From Prevotella sp. (lineage in GTDB: Bacteria > Bacteroidota > Bacteroidia > Bacteroidales > Bacteroidaceae), in the NCBI GenBank assembly GCA_017469955.1, contig JAFUFJ010000009.1, positions 62,001-126,000 of the forward strand: DNA of 64,000 nucleotides, written 5' to 3'. Positions within the stretch are counted from its first letter, which is position 1; each line of letters opens with the position of its first letter. Of this stretch, positions 15,435 through 27,303 are shown piece after piece. The position numbers and the translations under genes are program-made. The notes beneath the pieces are model-generated. The model had not been told where the DNA came from. It ran no database searches and saw nothing but the letters and a program-made list of their open reading frames with translations.

Positions 15435-16274
15435 TTAACGATTTCCTTTATATTTCAGTATATCAAACAGATAAGCCACTTTGACGGTTACATTTCCGAG
15501 ATTAGACTTTGCAAAATAGTCGCGTTTTGAGTCTCCGTAGATGTTGCCGAGGCCGTAGTAATAGCGTCCGTCGATAAGGAAGTGGCCGACATGGCGAAGG
15601 GACAACTCGAAGCCTCCCCCCACAGCTATGCCGTAGTCAAACTTGTTCTCGACCGACATGGCATATTGAGCCGTCTGCTTGTTTGCCCGATCGCCAAGAT
15701 TCATATTGTCGGTTGTAAAGTTCGTTGCTGTCGATTCACTGAGATAATAGCCAAACTGAGGGCCGAGATTGACATAGAATTGCAGGCCGTTGTCTTCCCT
15801 TCCCCAGGCAAGATGGGCAAGTATCGGAATCTGGATATACTTCATTGTGCGCGAATATTCCTCGGGAACACCCGTCGAAGTGTTCAACACGGGCTGGTCG
15901 TTGATGTCAACAATATCCTCTTTCCACCCGGTTTCGGCATAGTTCACCTCGCCATAGACCGAGCATATCGTGTTGAAATATTTCTCGCAAACATAGCGAA
16001 AAGAGATGCCACCCGTGACACCTGTGTGCATGCCTTGTGTGACTTTTGGGGAAAATCCCACATTACTCAACACGCAACCTCCGTTGATTCCCAGCGAGAA
16101 GTCGCTCCGATGGTCGCCTATTTGTGCATGAGCCACGAACGGTTGCAGCGAGGATAAATGAAAAAACTGGAAGGGGAAAAACGTAAACAAATATAGCAGC
16201 AAGACACTTCGCAACAAGGTTTTGGCCTGCTCTTGCATAGGAAACACATCTTTTGTCTTAGGCATTGTCGTCAC
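15435..16274 (-). CDS. Outer-membrane beta-barrel protein (PorT-like)
   Basis: 279 aa. A long N-terminal stretch (M starts at 16274 or 16265) leads to a hydrophobic segment (LLRSVLLLYLFTFFPFQFFHL) and a likely cut after FVAHA. The mature part has the alternating strands of the eight-stranded outer membrane protein beta-barrel family: FSLGINGGCVLSNVGFSP near the start, IQIPILAHLAWG, FYVNLGPQFGYYLS and VTVKVAYLFDIL near the end. In the phylum such barrels include PorT of the type IX secretion system, but key assignments need a profile search. It lies 30 nt after the LysM gene and 29 nt before the POT gene. Confidence 0.85.
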   Translation of the reverse strand: MTTMPKTKDVFPMQEQAKTLLRSVLLLYLFTFFPFQFFHLSSLQPFVAHAQIGDHRSDFSLGINGGCVLSNVGFSPKVTQGMHTGVTGGISFRYVCEKYFNTICSVYGEVNYAETGWKEDIVDINDQPVLNTSTGVPEEYSRTMKYIQIPILAHLAWGREDNGLQFYVNLGPQFGYYLSESTATNFTTDNMNLGDRANKQTAQYAMSVENKFDYGIAVGGGFELSLRHVGHFLIDGRYYYGLGNIYGDSKRDYFAKSNLGNVTVKVAYLFDILKYKGNR

Positions 16275-16304
16275 TTTGTATTAGCAAATCCGCCCGGCTC
16301 TCAA

Positions 16305-17678
16305 CTAATAACTGATGGCATCAATAGTATGGTCGCGCTTGTAGTGGATGAGCATAAACGTATCATTCATCCTTCCTCCCCGATCAGCAGCCTGTTTGAA
16401 ATGCAAAGGAGTCTGCAAAGGCCGGAAGAAAGCACTCTGGCCCCGGTCGCCCGTAAAGCCCTTCCCATAGAGATGAATACCTCTAAGAAAATATTGGGCA
16501 TGGTCATATCCCGTAACAGCGAAACGAGGAAGTGCATATTGCATGTCCTCACCAAACCATTTCCGATAGTTGTCCTCCAGACTTTTCACCTGAGGGGAAA
16601 ACGGATTGTAAAAGAAGTTAGTGGGGATATAGGCATCATATCTATGAAAATACTCCTGATAGTTCTTCAGGTACATCAACCATTCTGTGTATCCGAACAA
16701 GGAAACTGAGATAGAAGGGTCTAACTGGCACAGCGCATCCAGCTTGGACAATACCATGTTCAGTTCCGGAGAACGGGCTGTATTCAGCACGACTACATTA
16801 GGTTGGGTCCGGCTAAATGCCTTGGAAAACTGCTCTGCCGTAGAACGAACATTTGTAATATTGTATGAGAATGAGCTCGCTTCTGCCTGATGGGCCTTTT
16901 CGTCAAGACGCATCCTCAATGCAGAAGTAAAGGAGCCTTTTTTGGAAGTTGAGTCATTGCAATCAACAAAGACAGGATGATAGCCGGAGAAGCGTTCCTG
17001 AAAAGCAGAGACTGCCATGTCTGTTTGCAAAGCAGCCGACTGGTAAACTTTAAAAATCTGAGGATTCTTTTCTACGTCATTCCCCGATATTGAGAAAGGA
17101 ATGACCAGCTTAATGCCGTTTAGTTGACAGAAATTCGATAAGGCGGAAACTTGTTTTGTATAGAGAGGTCCGAAGATGATGTCACACTTGGCAACCTCTG
17201 ATTCCAATAGGGTCGTCCTGACATCTGCGTCCGCACTCACATTCCATGCATGAATGTCTATTGATAAACCTTGACGGCGCAAGCTGTCACATCCCATCAA
17301 AAAGCCTCTGTAATATTCCACCATCCGGCGACCATCGCCGTCTTGGCTATGAAGAGGAAGCATGATTCCCACTCGCAAACGGTTGCCGGCAGCATCTTTG
17401 CTCTTTGCAAGATCTGGTTGTTCCGACTGCTTAGTGGGTGTATATGCTAACGGATACGGGATATTCAGCACCTCCCCTTTCTTCAACTGGTAGCCAGAAG
17501 CTTGCATTTGAGGGTTGGCTGCAGCAAGTTCTTCGATAGTGATGCCATATTGACGGGCAATGCCAAACACCGTGTCTTTTTTCTTTGCTTTATATTGTTC
17601 ACGCACACTTTGAGCCGTGACACTGAGAGAGCACACCCAGACCAAAGCCAATATAACATGCCGTAAGAATCTTCTCAT
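16305..17678 (-). CDS. LysM plus periplasmic binding protein-like fold
   Basis: 457 aa, exported (signal peptide 1-22, ending VTAQ). A LysM peptidoglycan-binding domain follows (KKKDTVFGIARQYGITIEELAAANP, about 31-75, shown in part: DTVFGIARQYGI). From about residue 100 the protein has the two-lobe type I periplasmic-binding fold used for branched amino acids and by LpoA-like regulators: LRVGIMLPLHSQDGDGRRM, then DIIFGPLYTKQVSAL and GIKLVIPFS. The combination suggests a cell-wall-tethered sensor or carrier rather than an ABC transporter partner, as no permease is nearby. It heads the operon with the barrel and POT genes. Confidence 0.88.
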   Translation of the reverse strand: MRRFLRHVILALVWVCSLSVTAQSVREQYKAKKKDTVFGIARQYGITIEELAAANPQMQASGYQLKKGEVLNIPYPLAYTPTKQSEQPDLAKSKDAAGNRLRVGIMLPLHSQDGDGRRMVEYYRGFLMGCDSLRRQGLSIDIHAWNVSADADVRTTLLESEVAKCDIIFGPLYTKQVSALSNFCQLNGIKLVIPFSISGNDVEKNPQIFKVYQSAALQTDMAVSAFQERFSGYHPVFVDCNDSTSKKGSFTSALRMRLDEKAHQAEASSFSYNITNVRSTAEQFSKAFSRTQPNVVVLNTARSPELNMVLSKLDALCQLDPSISVSLFGYTEWLMYLKNYQEYFHRYDAYIPTNFFYNPFSPQVKSLEDNYRKWFGEDMQYALPRFAVTGYDHAQYFLRGIHLYGKGFTGDRGQSAFFRPLQTPLHFKQAADRGGRMNDTFMLIHYKRDHTIDAISY

Positions 17679-17705
17679 AAATATTTAAAATATCTTTTTC
17701 GACCA

Positions 17706-17713
17706 CAAAGATA
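17706..17713 (-). promoter_or_regulatory. Promoter -7 box of the LysM operon
   Basis: Minus strand TATCTTTG (17713-17706), 27 nt before the ATG. No clear -33 TTTG at standard spacing. Confidence 0.5.
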
Positions 17714-17757
17714 GTGAAAAGATTGAATAATGTGCATGATAGATGAAAGTTTTTTTG

Positions 17758-17765
17758 TATTTTTG
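17758..17765 (+). promoter_or_regulatory. Promoter -7 box of the T9SS cargo gene
   Basis: TATTTTTG, 20 nt before the ATG at 17786; divergent from the LysM promoter about 45 bp away. Confidence 0.5.
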
Positions 17766-17785
17766 CACAATTATTTCTTAGACAA

Positions 17786-18499
17786 ATGAAAATAAAAGTT
17801 TTTATAACATCCTTGTTGGCGATTATAAATGCCACATATTTGATTGCCGATGACGACGTACCGACAATCAATCCTATTGCGACTTTTACAACTGACGAGG
17901 GCGAGGAAGAGTCCAATCAATTCTCTGGTTCGGCCCCTCTTACGGCGCATTTTGCAGCCAATCCTGAAAACGTAGGAGCCTGGACTCCCTATTATGAGTG
18001 GCGTTTTACCCTCGAAGGAGAGGACGTTCCATATCTGATTCGCTATGCAGAAGAAACTGATTACGTATTTACAAAGGCCGGAGCCCATCGCGTTGTATGC
18101 TACGCCCAATTCACTTTAGGGACTGATACCATTGCCTACACGCAAGAATACTGGGATGAAACGGGGCCGATCACTGTAACAATATCCGAAAGCCGCTTAG
18201 AGTTTCCAAATGCTTTTTCACCGAATGGCGACGGCATCAATGACATTTATAAGGCAAAAGAAGGCTGGCAGTCACTCGTCGAGTTCCATGCTTATATATA
18301 TAATAGGTGGGGACAGTTGCTATATGAATGGACAGATCCTGCCGGCGGATGGGACGGAACTTACAAAGGAAACGACGTGAAGCAGGGCGTATATTTTGTC
18401 CTTGTCAAGGCAAAAGGTGCCGACGGCCGGAAATACAGTATAAAAAAGGACGTGAATTTGCTGCGAGGCTACAACGAAGAAAGAGGAACAAGGCAATAG
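17786..18499 (+). CDS. T9SS type B sorting (gliding motility C-terminal) domain protein
   Basis: 237 aa. A signal peptide ([21 protein letters not shown]) precedes a PKD/Ig-like domain (about 30-130: [41 protein letters not shown]). The C-terminal 95 residues carry the CHU_C type B sorting signature: [36 protein letters not shown] and [14 protein letters not shown]. Proteins with this domain are secreted by the type IX system. It is followed by uvrA after 48 nt, an arrangement that may be operonic but has no functional logic I can see. Confidence 0.9.
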   Translation: MKIKVFITSLLAIINATYLIADDDVPTINPIATFTTDEGEEESNQFSGSAPLTAHFAANPENVGAWTPYYEWRFTLEGEDVPYLIRYAEETDYVFTKAGAHRVVCYAQFTLGTDTIAYTQEYWDETGPITVTISESRLEFPNAFSPNGDGINDIYKAKEGWQSLVEFHAYIYNRWGQLLYEWTDPAGGWDGTYKGNDVKQGVYFVLVKAKGADGRKYSIKKDVNLLRGYNEERGTRQ

Positions 18500-18547
18500 C
18501 CTGGCGTCTTATTCCTATTTTTAATTCTAAGCTCTTTTCCCCTATCA

Positions 18548-21412
18548 ATGCAAAGAGAAGACGAACAAATACAGGTCATCGGGGCACGAGTCCACAACTT
18601 AAAGAACATTGACGTCACCATTCCCCGCAATTCACTAACCGTCATTACGGGCCTTTCCGGCTCGGGTAAGTCGTCGTTAGCATTCGATACTATCTTTGCA
18701 GAAGGCCAACGACGCTACATAGAGACCTTTTCTGCATACGCAAGAAACTTCCTTGGAGGCATGGAACGGCCAGATGTTGACAAAATAACCGGCCTTTCTC
18801 CCGTAATCAGCATTGAGCAAAAAACCACTAATAAGAATCCCCGCTCGACGGTAGGTACGACCACTGAGATCTACGACTATATGCGTCTGCTCTATGCCAG
18901 GGCATCTACGGCATATAGTTACATGACCGGCGAGAAGATGGTGAAATACACCGAAGAGCAAGTTCTCGAGATGATTGCCGACGAATATGCAGGGAAACGC
19001 ATCGGCATCCTCGCTCCATTAGTACGGCAACGCAAAGGACATTATCGGGAACTTTTCGAGTCCATGCGCCGCAAAGGTTACCTCTATGCCCGTGTAGACG
19101 GACAAATCGAGGAGATATCACGTGGCATGAAAGTCGACCGATACAAGAATCATAACATAGAAGTGTTGATCGACAAGCTGCAGGTTCCTGCCCCTCCCCT
19201 TGCCATTGACCCCCAAAACTCTGACGAACGTCTGCGCAAAAGTGTCGAGACTGCCATGAAACAAGGTGATGGACAGCTGATGATCATGGACTATGACACG
19301 GGATCCGTGCGTAATTTTTCCAAGCGTCTCATGGATCCCGTCACAGGCATGTCGTATGGAGAGGCAGCCCCGAACATTTTCTCTTTTAACTCTCCTGAGG
19401 GAGCATGCCCACATTGCAAAGGACTCGGCATGGTCAATGAGATCGACCTCAAGAAGGTTATACCTGATGACAGCCTGAACATCCACGACGGAGCCATTGT
19501 TCCTTTGGGAAAGTATAAGAACCAAATGATCTTTTGGCAGATAGAAGCCATCCTGAAAAAGTATGACTGTGACCTGAAGACTCCTTTCAAAAGCATACCA
19601 GAAGAGGCTGTAAGCGAGATATTATACGGTTCGTTAGAGAGCGTCCGCATATCCAAAGATCTGGTTCACACATCGAGCGATTACTTCATGACTTTTGACG
19701 GAATCGTCAAATATCTGCGCCAAGTGATGGACAATGACGATTCGGTCAGCGGGCAGAAATGGGCCGATCAGTTTCTGGCCACCTGCCAATGTCCTGAGTG
19801 CAAGGGACAAAGACTGAAGCGTGAATCACTCTCCTATCGCATATGGGACAAAAACATTGCCGAGGCAGCTTCCCTTGACATGACGGATCTTAAAGACTGG
19901 CTTGACCATGTTGAGGAGCATCTTGACACGATGAACCGCAAGATTGCCACGGAGATTGTCAAGGAACTTCGTTCAAGAGTCAATTTCCTTCTGGAGGTAG
20001 GCCTTGACTATCTGTCGCTGAACCGCCCCTCGGCAAGCCTTTCCGGAGGCGAAAGCCAACGCATCAGGCTGGCCACTCAGATTGGCTCTCAGCTGGTCAA
20101 TGTGCTATATATCCTTGACGAACCGTCGATAGGACTGCACCAACGCGACAATGAGCGGCTCATTCATTCGCTGAAAGAACTGCGAGACCTTGGCAACACG
20201 GTGATTGTTGTAGAGCACGACCGTGACATGATGCTTGCAGCAGACTATCTTGTCGACATCGGACCAATGGCCGGTCGTAAGGGCGGAGAAGTGGTTTTTC
20301 AAGGAACTCCGACCGAAATGATGAAGAGCAACACGCTCACAGCCAAGTATCTGAAGGGCGAAATAAGCAGTGACACGCCTTCTGCGCGTCCTTCAACAGC
20401 ACCTTCCGAGCACCAGCCCGCATTGATTCTCCGCGGTTGTAGGGGCAACAACCTGAAAAATATCGACGTCGTTTTCCCCTTGGGAAAGCTCATTGTTGTC
20501 ACAGGAGTCTCAGGGTCGGGCAAGTCAACTCTCATCAACGAGACCCTGCAACCTATCCTTTCCAAGCATTTCTACCGTTCGCTCAAGCGTCCGCTACCCT
20601 ATGATTCCATCGAAGGAATCGAACTTATCGACAAGGTAGTTGACGTCGATCAGAGCCCCTTGGGGCGCACTCCACGCTCCAATCCTGCCACCTACACAGG
20701 TGTTTTCTCCGACATTCGTTCGCTGTTTGTCGGCCTTCCCGAGGCTAAGATCCGCGGCTACAAGCCAGGAAGATTCTCGTTCAACGTCAAGGGGGGCCGT
20801 TGTGAAGCCTGTGGAGGCAACGGATACAAGACCATAGAGATGAACTTTCTGCCCGACGTCATGGTACCTTGCGAGGTGTGCCACGGCAAACGTTACAACC
20901 GCGAGACGCTGGAAGTACGCTACAAAGGCAAGTCGATCGCCGACATACTCGACATGACCATCAATCAGGCTGTAGAGTTCTTTGAGGCTGTACCCAACAT
21001 TCTTCAGAAGATAAAGACTATCCAAGACGTTGGTCTGGGATATGTGAAACTCGGACAACCCTCGACCACGCTCTCCGGAGGAGAAAGCCAGCGTGTGAAG
21101 CTTGCTACCGAACTGTCGAAGCGAGACACAGGAAGGACGCTCTATATCCTTGACGAACCGACCACCGGACTTCACTTTGAAGACATACGAATACTGATGG
21201 GCGTCATCAGAAGGCTCGTGGACAGAGGCAACACGGTCATCATTATCGAGCATAATCTCGATGTCATCAAGCAGGCCGACCATATCATCGACATGGGCCC
21301 GGAGGGCGGACGCAACGGAGGAAGAGTGCTTTCGACCGGCACACCCGAGGAAGTTGCCCTGTCGAACGAAGGCTATAGTCCCCGTTTTATCAAAGCAGAA
21401 CTATCAAAATGA
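18548..21412 (+). CDS. uvrA: Excinuclease ABC subunit A
   Basis: 954 aa, complete. UvrA finds bulky DNA lesions and loads UvrB in nucleotide excision repair. Two ABC ATPase halves are intact: Walker [10 protein letters not shown] (about 35-43) and GVSGSGKST (about 653-661), signatures [17 protein letters not shown] (about 497) and [17 protein letters not shown] (about 842), and Walker [14 protein letters not shown] and [13 protein letters not shown]. Zinc modules show [15 protein letters not shown] and RCEACGG with CEVCHG. The next gene starts inside its last codons (ATGA overlap). Confidence 0.98.
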   Translation: MQREDEQIQVIGARVHNLKNIDVTIPRNSLTVITGLSGSGKSSLAFDTIFAEGQRRYIETFSAYARNFLGGMERPDVDKITGLSPVISIEQKTTNKNPRSTVGTTTEIYDYMRLLYARASTAYSYMTGEKMVKYTEEQVLEMIADEYAGKRIGILAPLVRQRKGHYRELFESMRRKGYLYARVDGQIEEISRGMKVDRYKNHNIEVLIDKLQVPAPPLAIDPQNSDERLRKSVETAMKQGDGQLMIMDYDTGSVRNFSKRLMDPVTGMSYGEAAPNIFSFNSPEGACPHCKGLGMVNEIDLKKVIPDDSLNIHDGAIVPLGKYKNQMIFWQIEAILKKYDCDLKTPFKSIPEEAVSEILYGSLESVRISKDLVHTSSDYFMTFDGIVKYLRQVMDNDDSVSGQKWADQFLATCQCPECKGQRLKRESLSYRIWDKNIAEAASLDMTDLKDWLDHVEEHLDTMNRKIATEIVKELRSRVNFLLEVGLDYLSLNRPSASLSGGESQRIRLATQIGSQLVNVLYILDEPSIGLHQRDNERLIHSLKELRDLGNTVIVVEHDRDMMLAADYLVDIGPMAGRKGGEVVFQGTPTEMMKSNTLTAKYLKGEISSDTPSARPSTAPSEHQPALILRGCRGNNLKNIDVVFPLGKLIVVTGVSGSGKSTLINETLQPILSKHFYRSLKRPLPYDSIEGIELIDKVVDVDQSPLGRTPRSNPATYTGVFSDIRSLFVGLPEAKIRGYKPGRFSFNVKGGRCEACGGNGYKTIEMNFLPDVMVPCEVCHGKRYNRETLEVRYKGKSIADILDMTINQAVEFFEAVPNILQKIKTIQDVGLGYVKLGQPSTTLSGGESQRVKLATELSKRDTGRTLYILDEPTTGLHFEDIRILMGVIRRLVDRGNTVIIIEHNLDVIKQADHIIDMGPEGGRNGGRVLSTGTPEEVALSNEGYSPRFIKAELSK

Positions 21413-22020
21413 AACGACTATTCACTACACTGGCAGTCCTCTTTCTGACGCTCATCGGAGCCCAGGCACAGGATGCCAACGCACAAAAGGCACGCGAAAT
21501 CTTCAACAAAACCTACGAGATGGTATTCGGTTCTCAAGGATGCCAGTTGCACTACGACGTCAACATCATCGGTCTCTATAAGACAAATGGCATCATCTGG
21601 TACAAAGGAAAGAAACAGCGTTTCTATGAAAGCCGGTACCATTCATGGTCAGACGGCACGACCTACTATCTGGTCGACACCAAGAAAAAGACCGTAGACA
21701 TCTATTCAAACAACGACGACAACAAAGACAAGTATTCCAGCAAGTTCAAGTTCAACATCAACGACTATAGCTATTCCTACGAAGACACGCCAGAAGGCTA
21801 CCTCATTAGCCTTAAGCCGAAGCCTGGCATCAAAGGCTTCAAAGAGGCACGAGCACTCATAGACAAGCAGACGAAGGCACCGAAAAGCGTCCGCATCAAG
21901 GTCGCTTTCATCTGGGCAAAGATTGCCATCTCGCAGTTTAAGAGCGGAGGTATCAGCGACAACATCTTCGTGTTTCCCAAATCACAGTACAAAGACTATC
22001 CGACAACCGACCACCGATAG
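21409..22020 (+). CDS. LolA-like periplasmic protein
   Basis: 203 aa, overlapping uvrA by 4 nt (ATGA). A signal peptide ([20 protein letters not shown]) precedes a mature part of alternating strands with NGIIWYKGKKQRFY, TTYYLVDTKKKTVDIY and YLISLKPKPGIKGFKEARAL, which fits the LolA/LolB-like outer-membrane lipoprotein carrier fold. Bacteroidota encode several such proteins, so this may carry lipoproteins or bind another hydrophobic ligand. No conserved catalytic residue is evident. A strong terminator follows. Confidence 0.78.
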   Translation: MKRLFTTLAVLFLTLIGAQAQDANAQKAREIFNKTYEMVFGSQGCQLHYDVNIIGLYKTNGIIWYKGKKQRFYESRYHSWSDGTTYYLVDTKKKTVDIYSNNDDNKDKYSSKFKFNINDYSYSYEDTPEGYLISLKPKPGIKGFKEARALIDKQTKAPKSVRIKVAFIWAKIAISQFKSGGISDNIFVFPKSQYKDYPTTDHR

Positions 22021-22051
22021 GACAATCATCCTGCCGGTCTGGCATCAGCAG

Positions 22052-22107
22052 CACTTCCATACAGCCCCGGAAAGGTTCAGGTTCCGGCTGTATGGAAGTG
22101 TTAATTT
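22052..22107 (+). terminator. Terminator of the uvrA/LolA-like operon
   Basis: A long stem: CACTTCCATACAGCCCCGG (22052-22070 and on to GGAA) with TTCCGGCTGTATGGAAGTG (22082-22100), one bulge, followed by TTAATTTTT. Confidence 0.85.
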
Positions 22108-22580
22108 TTCAGATAAATCAGGACAAAACGCTGGAAAAGCAAGCCTGAAACGTTGCTGAAGATGCGTTTTCAAACAAAAAGAAACATAGTTATATTAAAT
22201 TTTATAATAGCATAAAATCCAATATATTACGGATATTCATTCTTTCTTTTTAGAGCATTCTTCTTTTGAAAGAATGAGAATGGTCGCGAGAAAGGCATCC
22301 ATTCTCGCCAAGAACGATAAGCATTCTTCCCGTTAACGCTTATGAAAATGTGCAGGATTCATGCCCTATCTCACTGAGAAAGGACAGACTTCTTGTCGCA
22401 AGCCGTCACATACACCGACAGGAATTGGCTGGTTTTTCTGGTCAATTGACCGTTTTGTAACCATTCGCATGCCAGATTTCTCACTCGGAAAGTGTTAAAA
22501 ACCGGCAGATTTCCTTACAAATCCAAAGATTGGCCCATGTCTGTCAAAACATAAAAAAACGTAAACTCCTCTGGTTTTTC
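22108..22580. other. Gene-free stretch with repeated CATTCTT hairpins
   Basis: No credible ORF. CATTCTTTC (22238-22246) can pair with GAAAGAATG (22268-22276); a second CATTCTT (22256-22262) competes for the same arm. GAGAATGG (22276-22283) can pair with CCATTCTC (22299-22306). A further CATTCTT occurs at 22322. The region precedes the ABC-F promoter and could hold a small RNA, but no promoter for one was identified. Confidence 0.4.
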
Positions 22581-24256
<1,676 letters not shown>

Positions 24257-24267
24257 ACGTTTCGATT

Positions 24268-24283
24268 TGGCATAATATTTGCA
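24268..24283 (+). promoter_or_regulatory. Sigma-54-like promoter upstream of grpE
   Basis: TGGCATAATATTTGCA fits the RpoN pattern TGGCAnnnnnnTTGCA with exactly 10 nt between the GG and GC pairs. Transcription would start near 24294, leaving a short leader before ATG 24317. The usual TTTG/TAnnTTTG promoter is not present here. Confidence 0.5.
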
Positions 24284-24316
24284 TCTCCGACCATAGAAAT
24301 AACAACAACAGCAACT

Positions 24317-24892
24317 ATGGAAGAAAAAGACATAAAGAAAGAAGAGGAAATCCTCCAGGATGAGGAAGTAAAGAACAAGGAAAATCAGGAAGTTCCCGAC
24401 GATTCCGAAACCGGAAAAGATGCCGAAAACCAAGAAGAAACGGTCGAAGAGGCTCCTTCTCTCGAGGAAGAGAATGCAAAGCTGCGCGACCAACTGCTGC
24501 GTACCGTCGCTGAATTCGACAACTTCAGAAAGCGCACTCTTAAGGAAAAAACCGAACTTATACTGAATGGAGGCGAGAAAACCATCGCTGCCATTCTGCC
24601 AGTTCTCGATGACTTCGAACGTGCACTTGCCGACAATCATACCGACGATCCCGCAGCCATCAAGGAAGGAATGGAACTCATTTTCAAAAAGTTCATCAAG
24701 ACACTTGAAGGACTCGGAGTAAAGAAAATCGAAACCGAAGACAGGGATTTCGACGTCGACTATCATGAAGCAATAGCAATGGTGCCAGGTATGGGCGACG
24801 AAAAGAAGGGAAAAGTCATCGATTGTGTCCAAACAGGATATACCTTGAACGATAAAGTTATCCGGCATGCCAAAGTGGCAGTCGGCCAATAA
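24317..24892 (+). CDS. grpE: Nucleotide exchange factor GrpE
   Basis: 191 aa. An acidic, Glu-rich N-terminus of about 55 residues leads into the long coiled-coil helix (LEEENAKLRDQLLRTVAEFDN, shown in part: AKLRDQLLRTVAEFDNFRKR) and the C-terminal beta domain with HEAIAMVPG and GYTLNDKVIRHAKVAVGQ. GrpE releases ADP from DnaK. It is 9 nt upstream of dnaJ and behind a sigma-54-like promoter. dnaK is not in the window. Confidence 0.97.
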   Translation: MEEKDIKKEEEILQDEEVKNKENQEVPDDSETGKDAENQEETVEEAPSLEEENAKLRDQLLRTVAEFDNFRKRTLKEKTELILNGGEKTIAAILPVLDDFERALADNHTDDPAAIKEGMELIFKKFIKTLEGLGVKKIETEDRDFDVDYHEAIAMVPGMGDEKKGKVIDCVQTGYTLNDKVIRHAKVAVGQ

Positions 24893-24901
24893 AGGAAAAC
24901 T

Positions 24902-26062
24902 ATGGCACAGAAAAGAGATTACTATGAAGTTCTGGGGGTTGACAAAAAAGCCACAGAAGACGAAATAAAGAAAGCCTACCGGAAGATTGCCATCAAGTAT
25001 CACCCTGACCGTAATCCCGGTAACAAAGAAGCTGAAGAGAAGTTTAAGGAGGCAGCTGAGGCCTATGATGTGCTGCATGATCCTCAAAAACGCCAGCAAT
25101 ACGACCAGTTCGGGTTCGACGCTCCCGGCGGGTTTGGCGGTTTTTCTGGGGGAGGATTCTCAATGGACGACATCTTTTCCCAGTTCGGAAGCGTGTTCAG
25201 CGACTTCTTTGGCGGAGGAGGATTCTCAGGATTCTCTTCGGGAAGCAGTGCCGGAAGCCGACAGCATCGTGGCTCTGATCTTCGACTTAAGGTGCGACTT
25301 ACGCTGCAAGAAATAGCAACTGGAGTCACAAAGAAGTTTAAAGTCAAGAAGGACATCACCTGTTCTCATTGTCATGGCACAGGAGCTGAAGGCGGAAGTC
25401 ATTCAGAAACCTGCCCGCAATGCCAGGGACGTGGAGTAGTTGTCAAGACTGTCCGCACCATGCTGGGCATGATGCAGACCCAGACTGAGTGCCCGACTTG
25501 CCATGGAGAAGGAACTGTCATCAAGAATAAATGCCACGAATGCAACGGCACTGGTGTCGTAAAAGGCGAAGAAGTCGTAGAAATCAAGATACCTGCAGGC
25601 GTGGCTGACGGTATGGTTGTCAATGTTCCTGGCAAAGGAAACGCAGGACAGCACAACGGAATCAACGGCAATATTCAGGTATTTATTGAGGAAGAACCCA
25701 ATGATACCTTCATTCGAGACGGGAAAGACGTCATCTATAACCTGCTGCTTGACTTCCCTACTGCCGCACTTGGAGGCAATGTCGAGATACCAACTATCGA
25801 TGGTGGCAGGGTAAGAGTCAAAATAGAGCCGGGCACACAACCCGGGAAAACGCTGCGCTTACGTGGCAAAGGCCTGCCTGCTGTACAAGGATATGGGGCG
25901 GGATGGGGCGACCTTGTGGTGAACATCAGTGTCTATGTACCAAAAGAACTCTCACGGGACGAGCGGGAAACCCTTGAACATTTCCGCAACAGTGACAACT
26001 TCAAAGGCGATGCAGCGACAAAAAGGACGATATTTCAGCGGTTTAAAAACTATTTTTCATAA
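24902..26062 (+). CDS. dnaJ: Chaperone DnaJ
   Basis: 386 aa, class A Hsp40. J domain (1-70) with YHPDRNPG, Gly/Phe-rich linker (about 75-120), four zinc motifs [24 protein letters not shown] and CHECNGTG (about 150-225), and the C-terminal substrate-binding domains. It stimulates DnaK ATPase and delivers clients. A GH76 gene follows after 23 nt without a terminator. Confidence 0.98.
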   Translation: MAQKRDYYEVLGVDKKATEDEIKKAYRKIAIKYHPDRNPGNKEAEEKFKEAAEAYDVLHDPQKRQQYDQFGFDAPGGFGGFSGGGFSMDDIFSQFGSVFSDFFGGGGFSGFSSGSSAGSRQHRGSDLRLKVRLTLQEIATGVTKKFKVKKDITCSHCHGTGAEGGSHSETCPQCQGRGVVVKTVRTMLGMMQTQTECPTCHGEGTVIKNKCHECNGTGVVKGEEVVEIKIPAGVADGMVVNVPGKGNAGQHNGINGNIQVFIEEEPNDTFIRDGKDVIYNLLLDFPTAALGGNVEIPTIDGGRVRVKIEPGTQPGKTLRLRGKGLPAVQGYGAGWGDLVVNISVYVPKELSRDERETLEHFRNSDNFKGDAATKRTIFQRFKNYFS

Positions 26063-26085
26063 ACCCTTTCTCCAAGAAAAAAGCC

Positions 26086-27303
26086 ATGAAAATGTCCGTC
26101 ATCAACATCGTAACCCTGATAAACTCCCTATGGATTCTCCCTGCAAATGCAGTGAGTCCGTCGGGAGTTTTTTCTGTTAATAAGACAGAACAGGCCTTCA
26201 TTGCGGCCGCAGATGCCCTGATTGACCACTATTGGGGTGCCAGTTTTCCCGATTGCAGCAATTGTTTCTACTTCAATTCCCGAAGTGATCAAGCCGACAA
26301 AAAGAACGAATGGTGGTGGCAAGCACAGGCAATGGACGTCGTGATTGACGCCTATCGCCTCACAGGAAGCAGCCGGTACTTGCAGATGTATGAGCCTTGG
26401 TTTGACGGCATTTGCCGATATAACTACGAACAATGGCCTGACGATCCGTGGCGAAACAATTCCATCGACGACATGGAATGGATCGCCATTACCCTTATCC
26501 GCATGTATGAGACGAGCGGAGAGGCAAGGTATCTGCAGCAGGCCCAAAAGCTTTACGACCGATATATCATCACTACCTGGGGACCAAATGACGAGGATCC
26601 TTGGAATGGAGGCATATCATGGTCGACCGATTCGCTCATCCCAAAAACCAAGAATGCTTGCTCTAATGGTCCTGGAGGCATTATTGCTTCTATGTTGGCA
26701 AGCCACTGCAAAGCACTTGAAGGGCATGACAAGAAGGGCATGAAGAAGAAATATCTGAAGGACCTGAAACAGATATATGACTGGGAACACGACCATCTTT
26801 TCAACACAACGACAGGAGCTGTCTACGACCATATTGGCAAAAGAGGCGTAGCCAAGCGCGTCTGGAGCTACAATACCGGTACGTTTCTCGCCATGGCCAC
26901 AGCCCTTTACCAACAGACTCACAACCGGCAATACCTTCATGACGCAGTAAAGGCTGCCGACTACAGCATCCTGATGCTGGGCGATGCTAAGACTGGACTG
27001 ATGAACAACGTCAGCAAAAGCCCCAAAGGCGGTGACGTTGGTCTGTTTCACGGCATCTTTTTCCGCTACCTGACCCACCTTATCAAGTGCAAAGACCTTC
27101 CGGAACACAAGCGGAATGCCTATGTTGATTTTCTGCGTGCCAACAGTATATGTGCCGTCAACTGCCTGCAACCCGGCGTAAACATATTCTCAAAAGACTG
27201 GGTGGGCGAAACCATCACGTCGACAACCGACGCTCCTCTGACCCCGCATGTCACGGGTTGCACGCTACTTTCTGCAACACTTAATGTCACCAAGAGCAGA
27301 TGA
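26086..27303 (+). CDS. Glycoside hydrolase family 76 protein (alpha-1,6-mannanase type)
   Basis: 405 aa with a probable signal peptide (cut near PANA-VSP). The (alpha/alpha)6-barrel family GH76 hydrolyses alpha-1,6-mannan of yeast walls. Family features seen: NEWWWQAQAMDVVIDAYR, the adjacent Asp pair in NSIDDMEWIAI (catalytic acid/base and nucleophile), GGISWSTD and YNTGTFL. No susC/susD or other mannan genes are near, so it is not part of an obvious utilisation locus. Instead it sits between dnaJ (23 nt) and folC (ATGA overlap) in what looks like one transcript. The true substrate may be different. Confidence 0.9.
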   Translation: MKMSVINIVTLINSLWILPANAVSPSGVFSVNKTEQAFIAAADALIDHYWGASFPDCSNCFYFNSRSDQADKKNEWWWQAQAMDVVIDAYRLTGSSRYLQMYEPWFDGICRYNYEQWPDDPWRNNSIDDMEWIAITLIRMYETSGEARYLQQAQKLYDRYIITTWGPNDEDPWNGGISWSTDSLIPKTKNACSNGPGGIIASMLASHCKALEGHDKKGMKKKYLKDLKQIYDWEHDHLFNTTTGAVYDHIGKRGVAKRVWSYNTGTFLAMATALYQQTHNRQYLHDAVKAADYSILMLGDAKTGLMNNVSKSPKGGDVGLFHGIFFRYLTHLIKCKDLPEHKRNAYVDFLRANSICAVNCLQPGVNIFSKDWVGETITSTTDAPLTPHVTGCTLLSATLNVTKSR

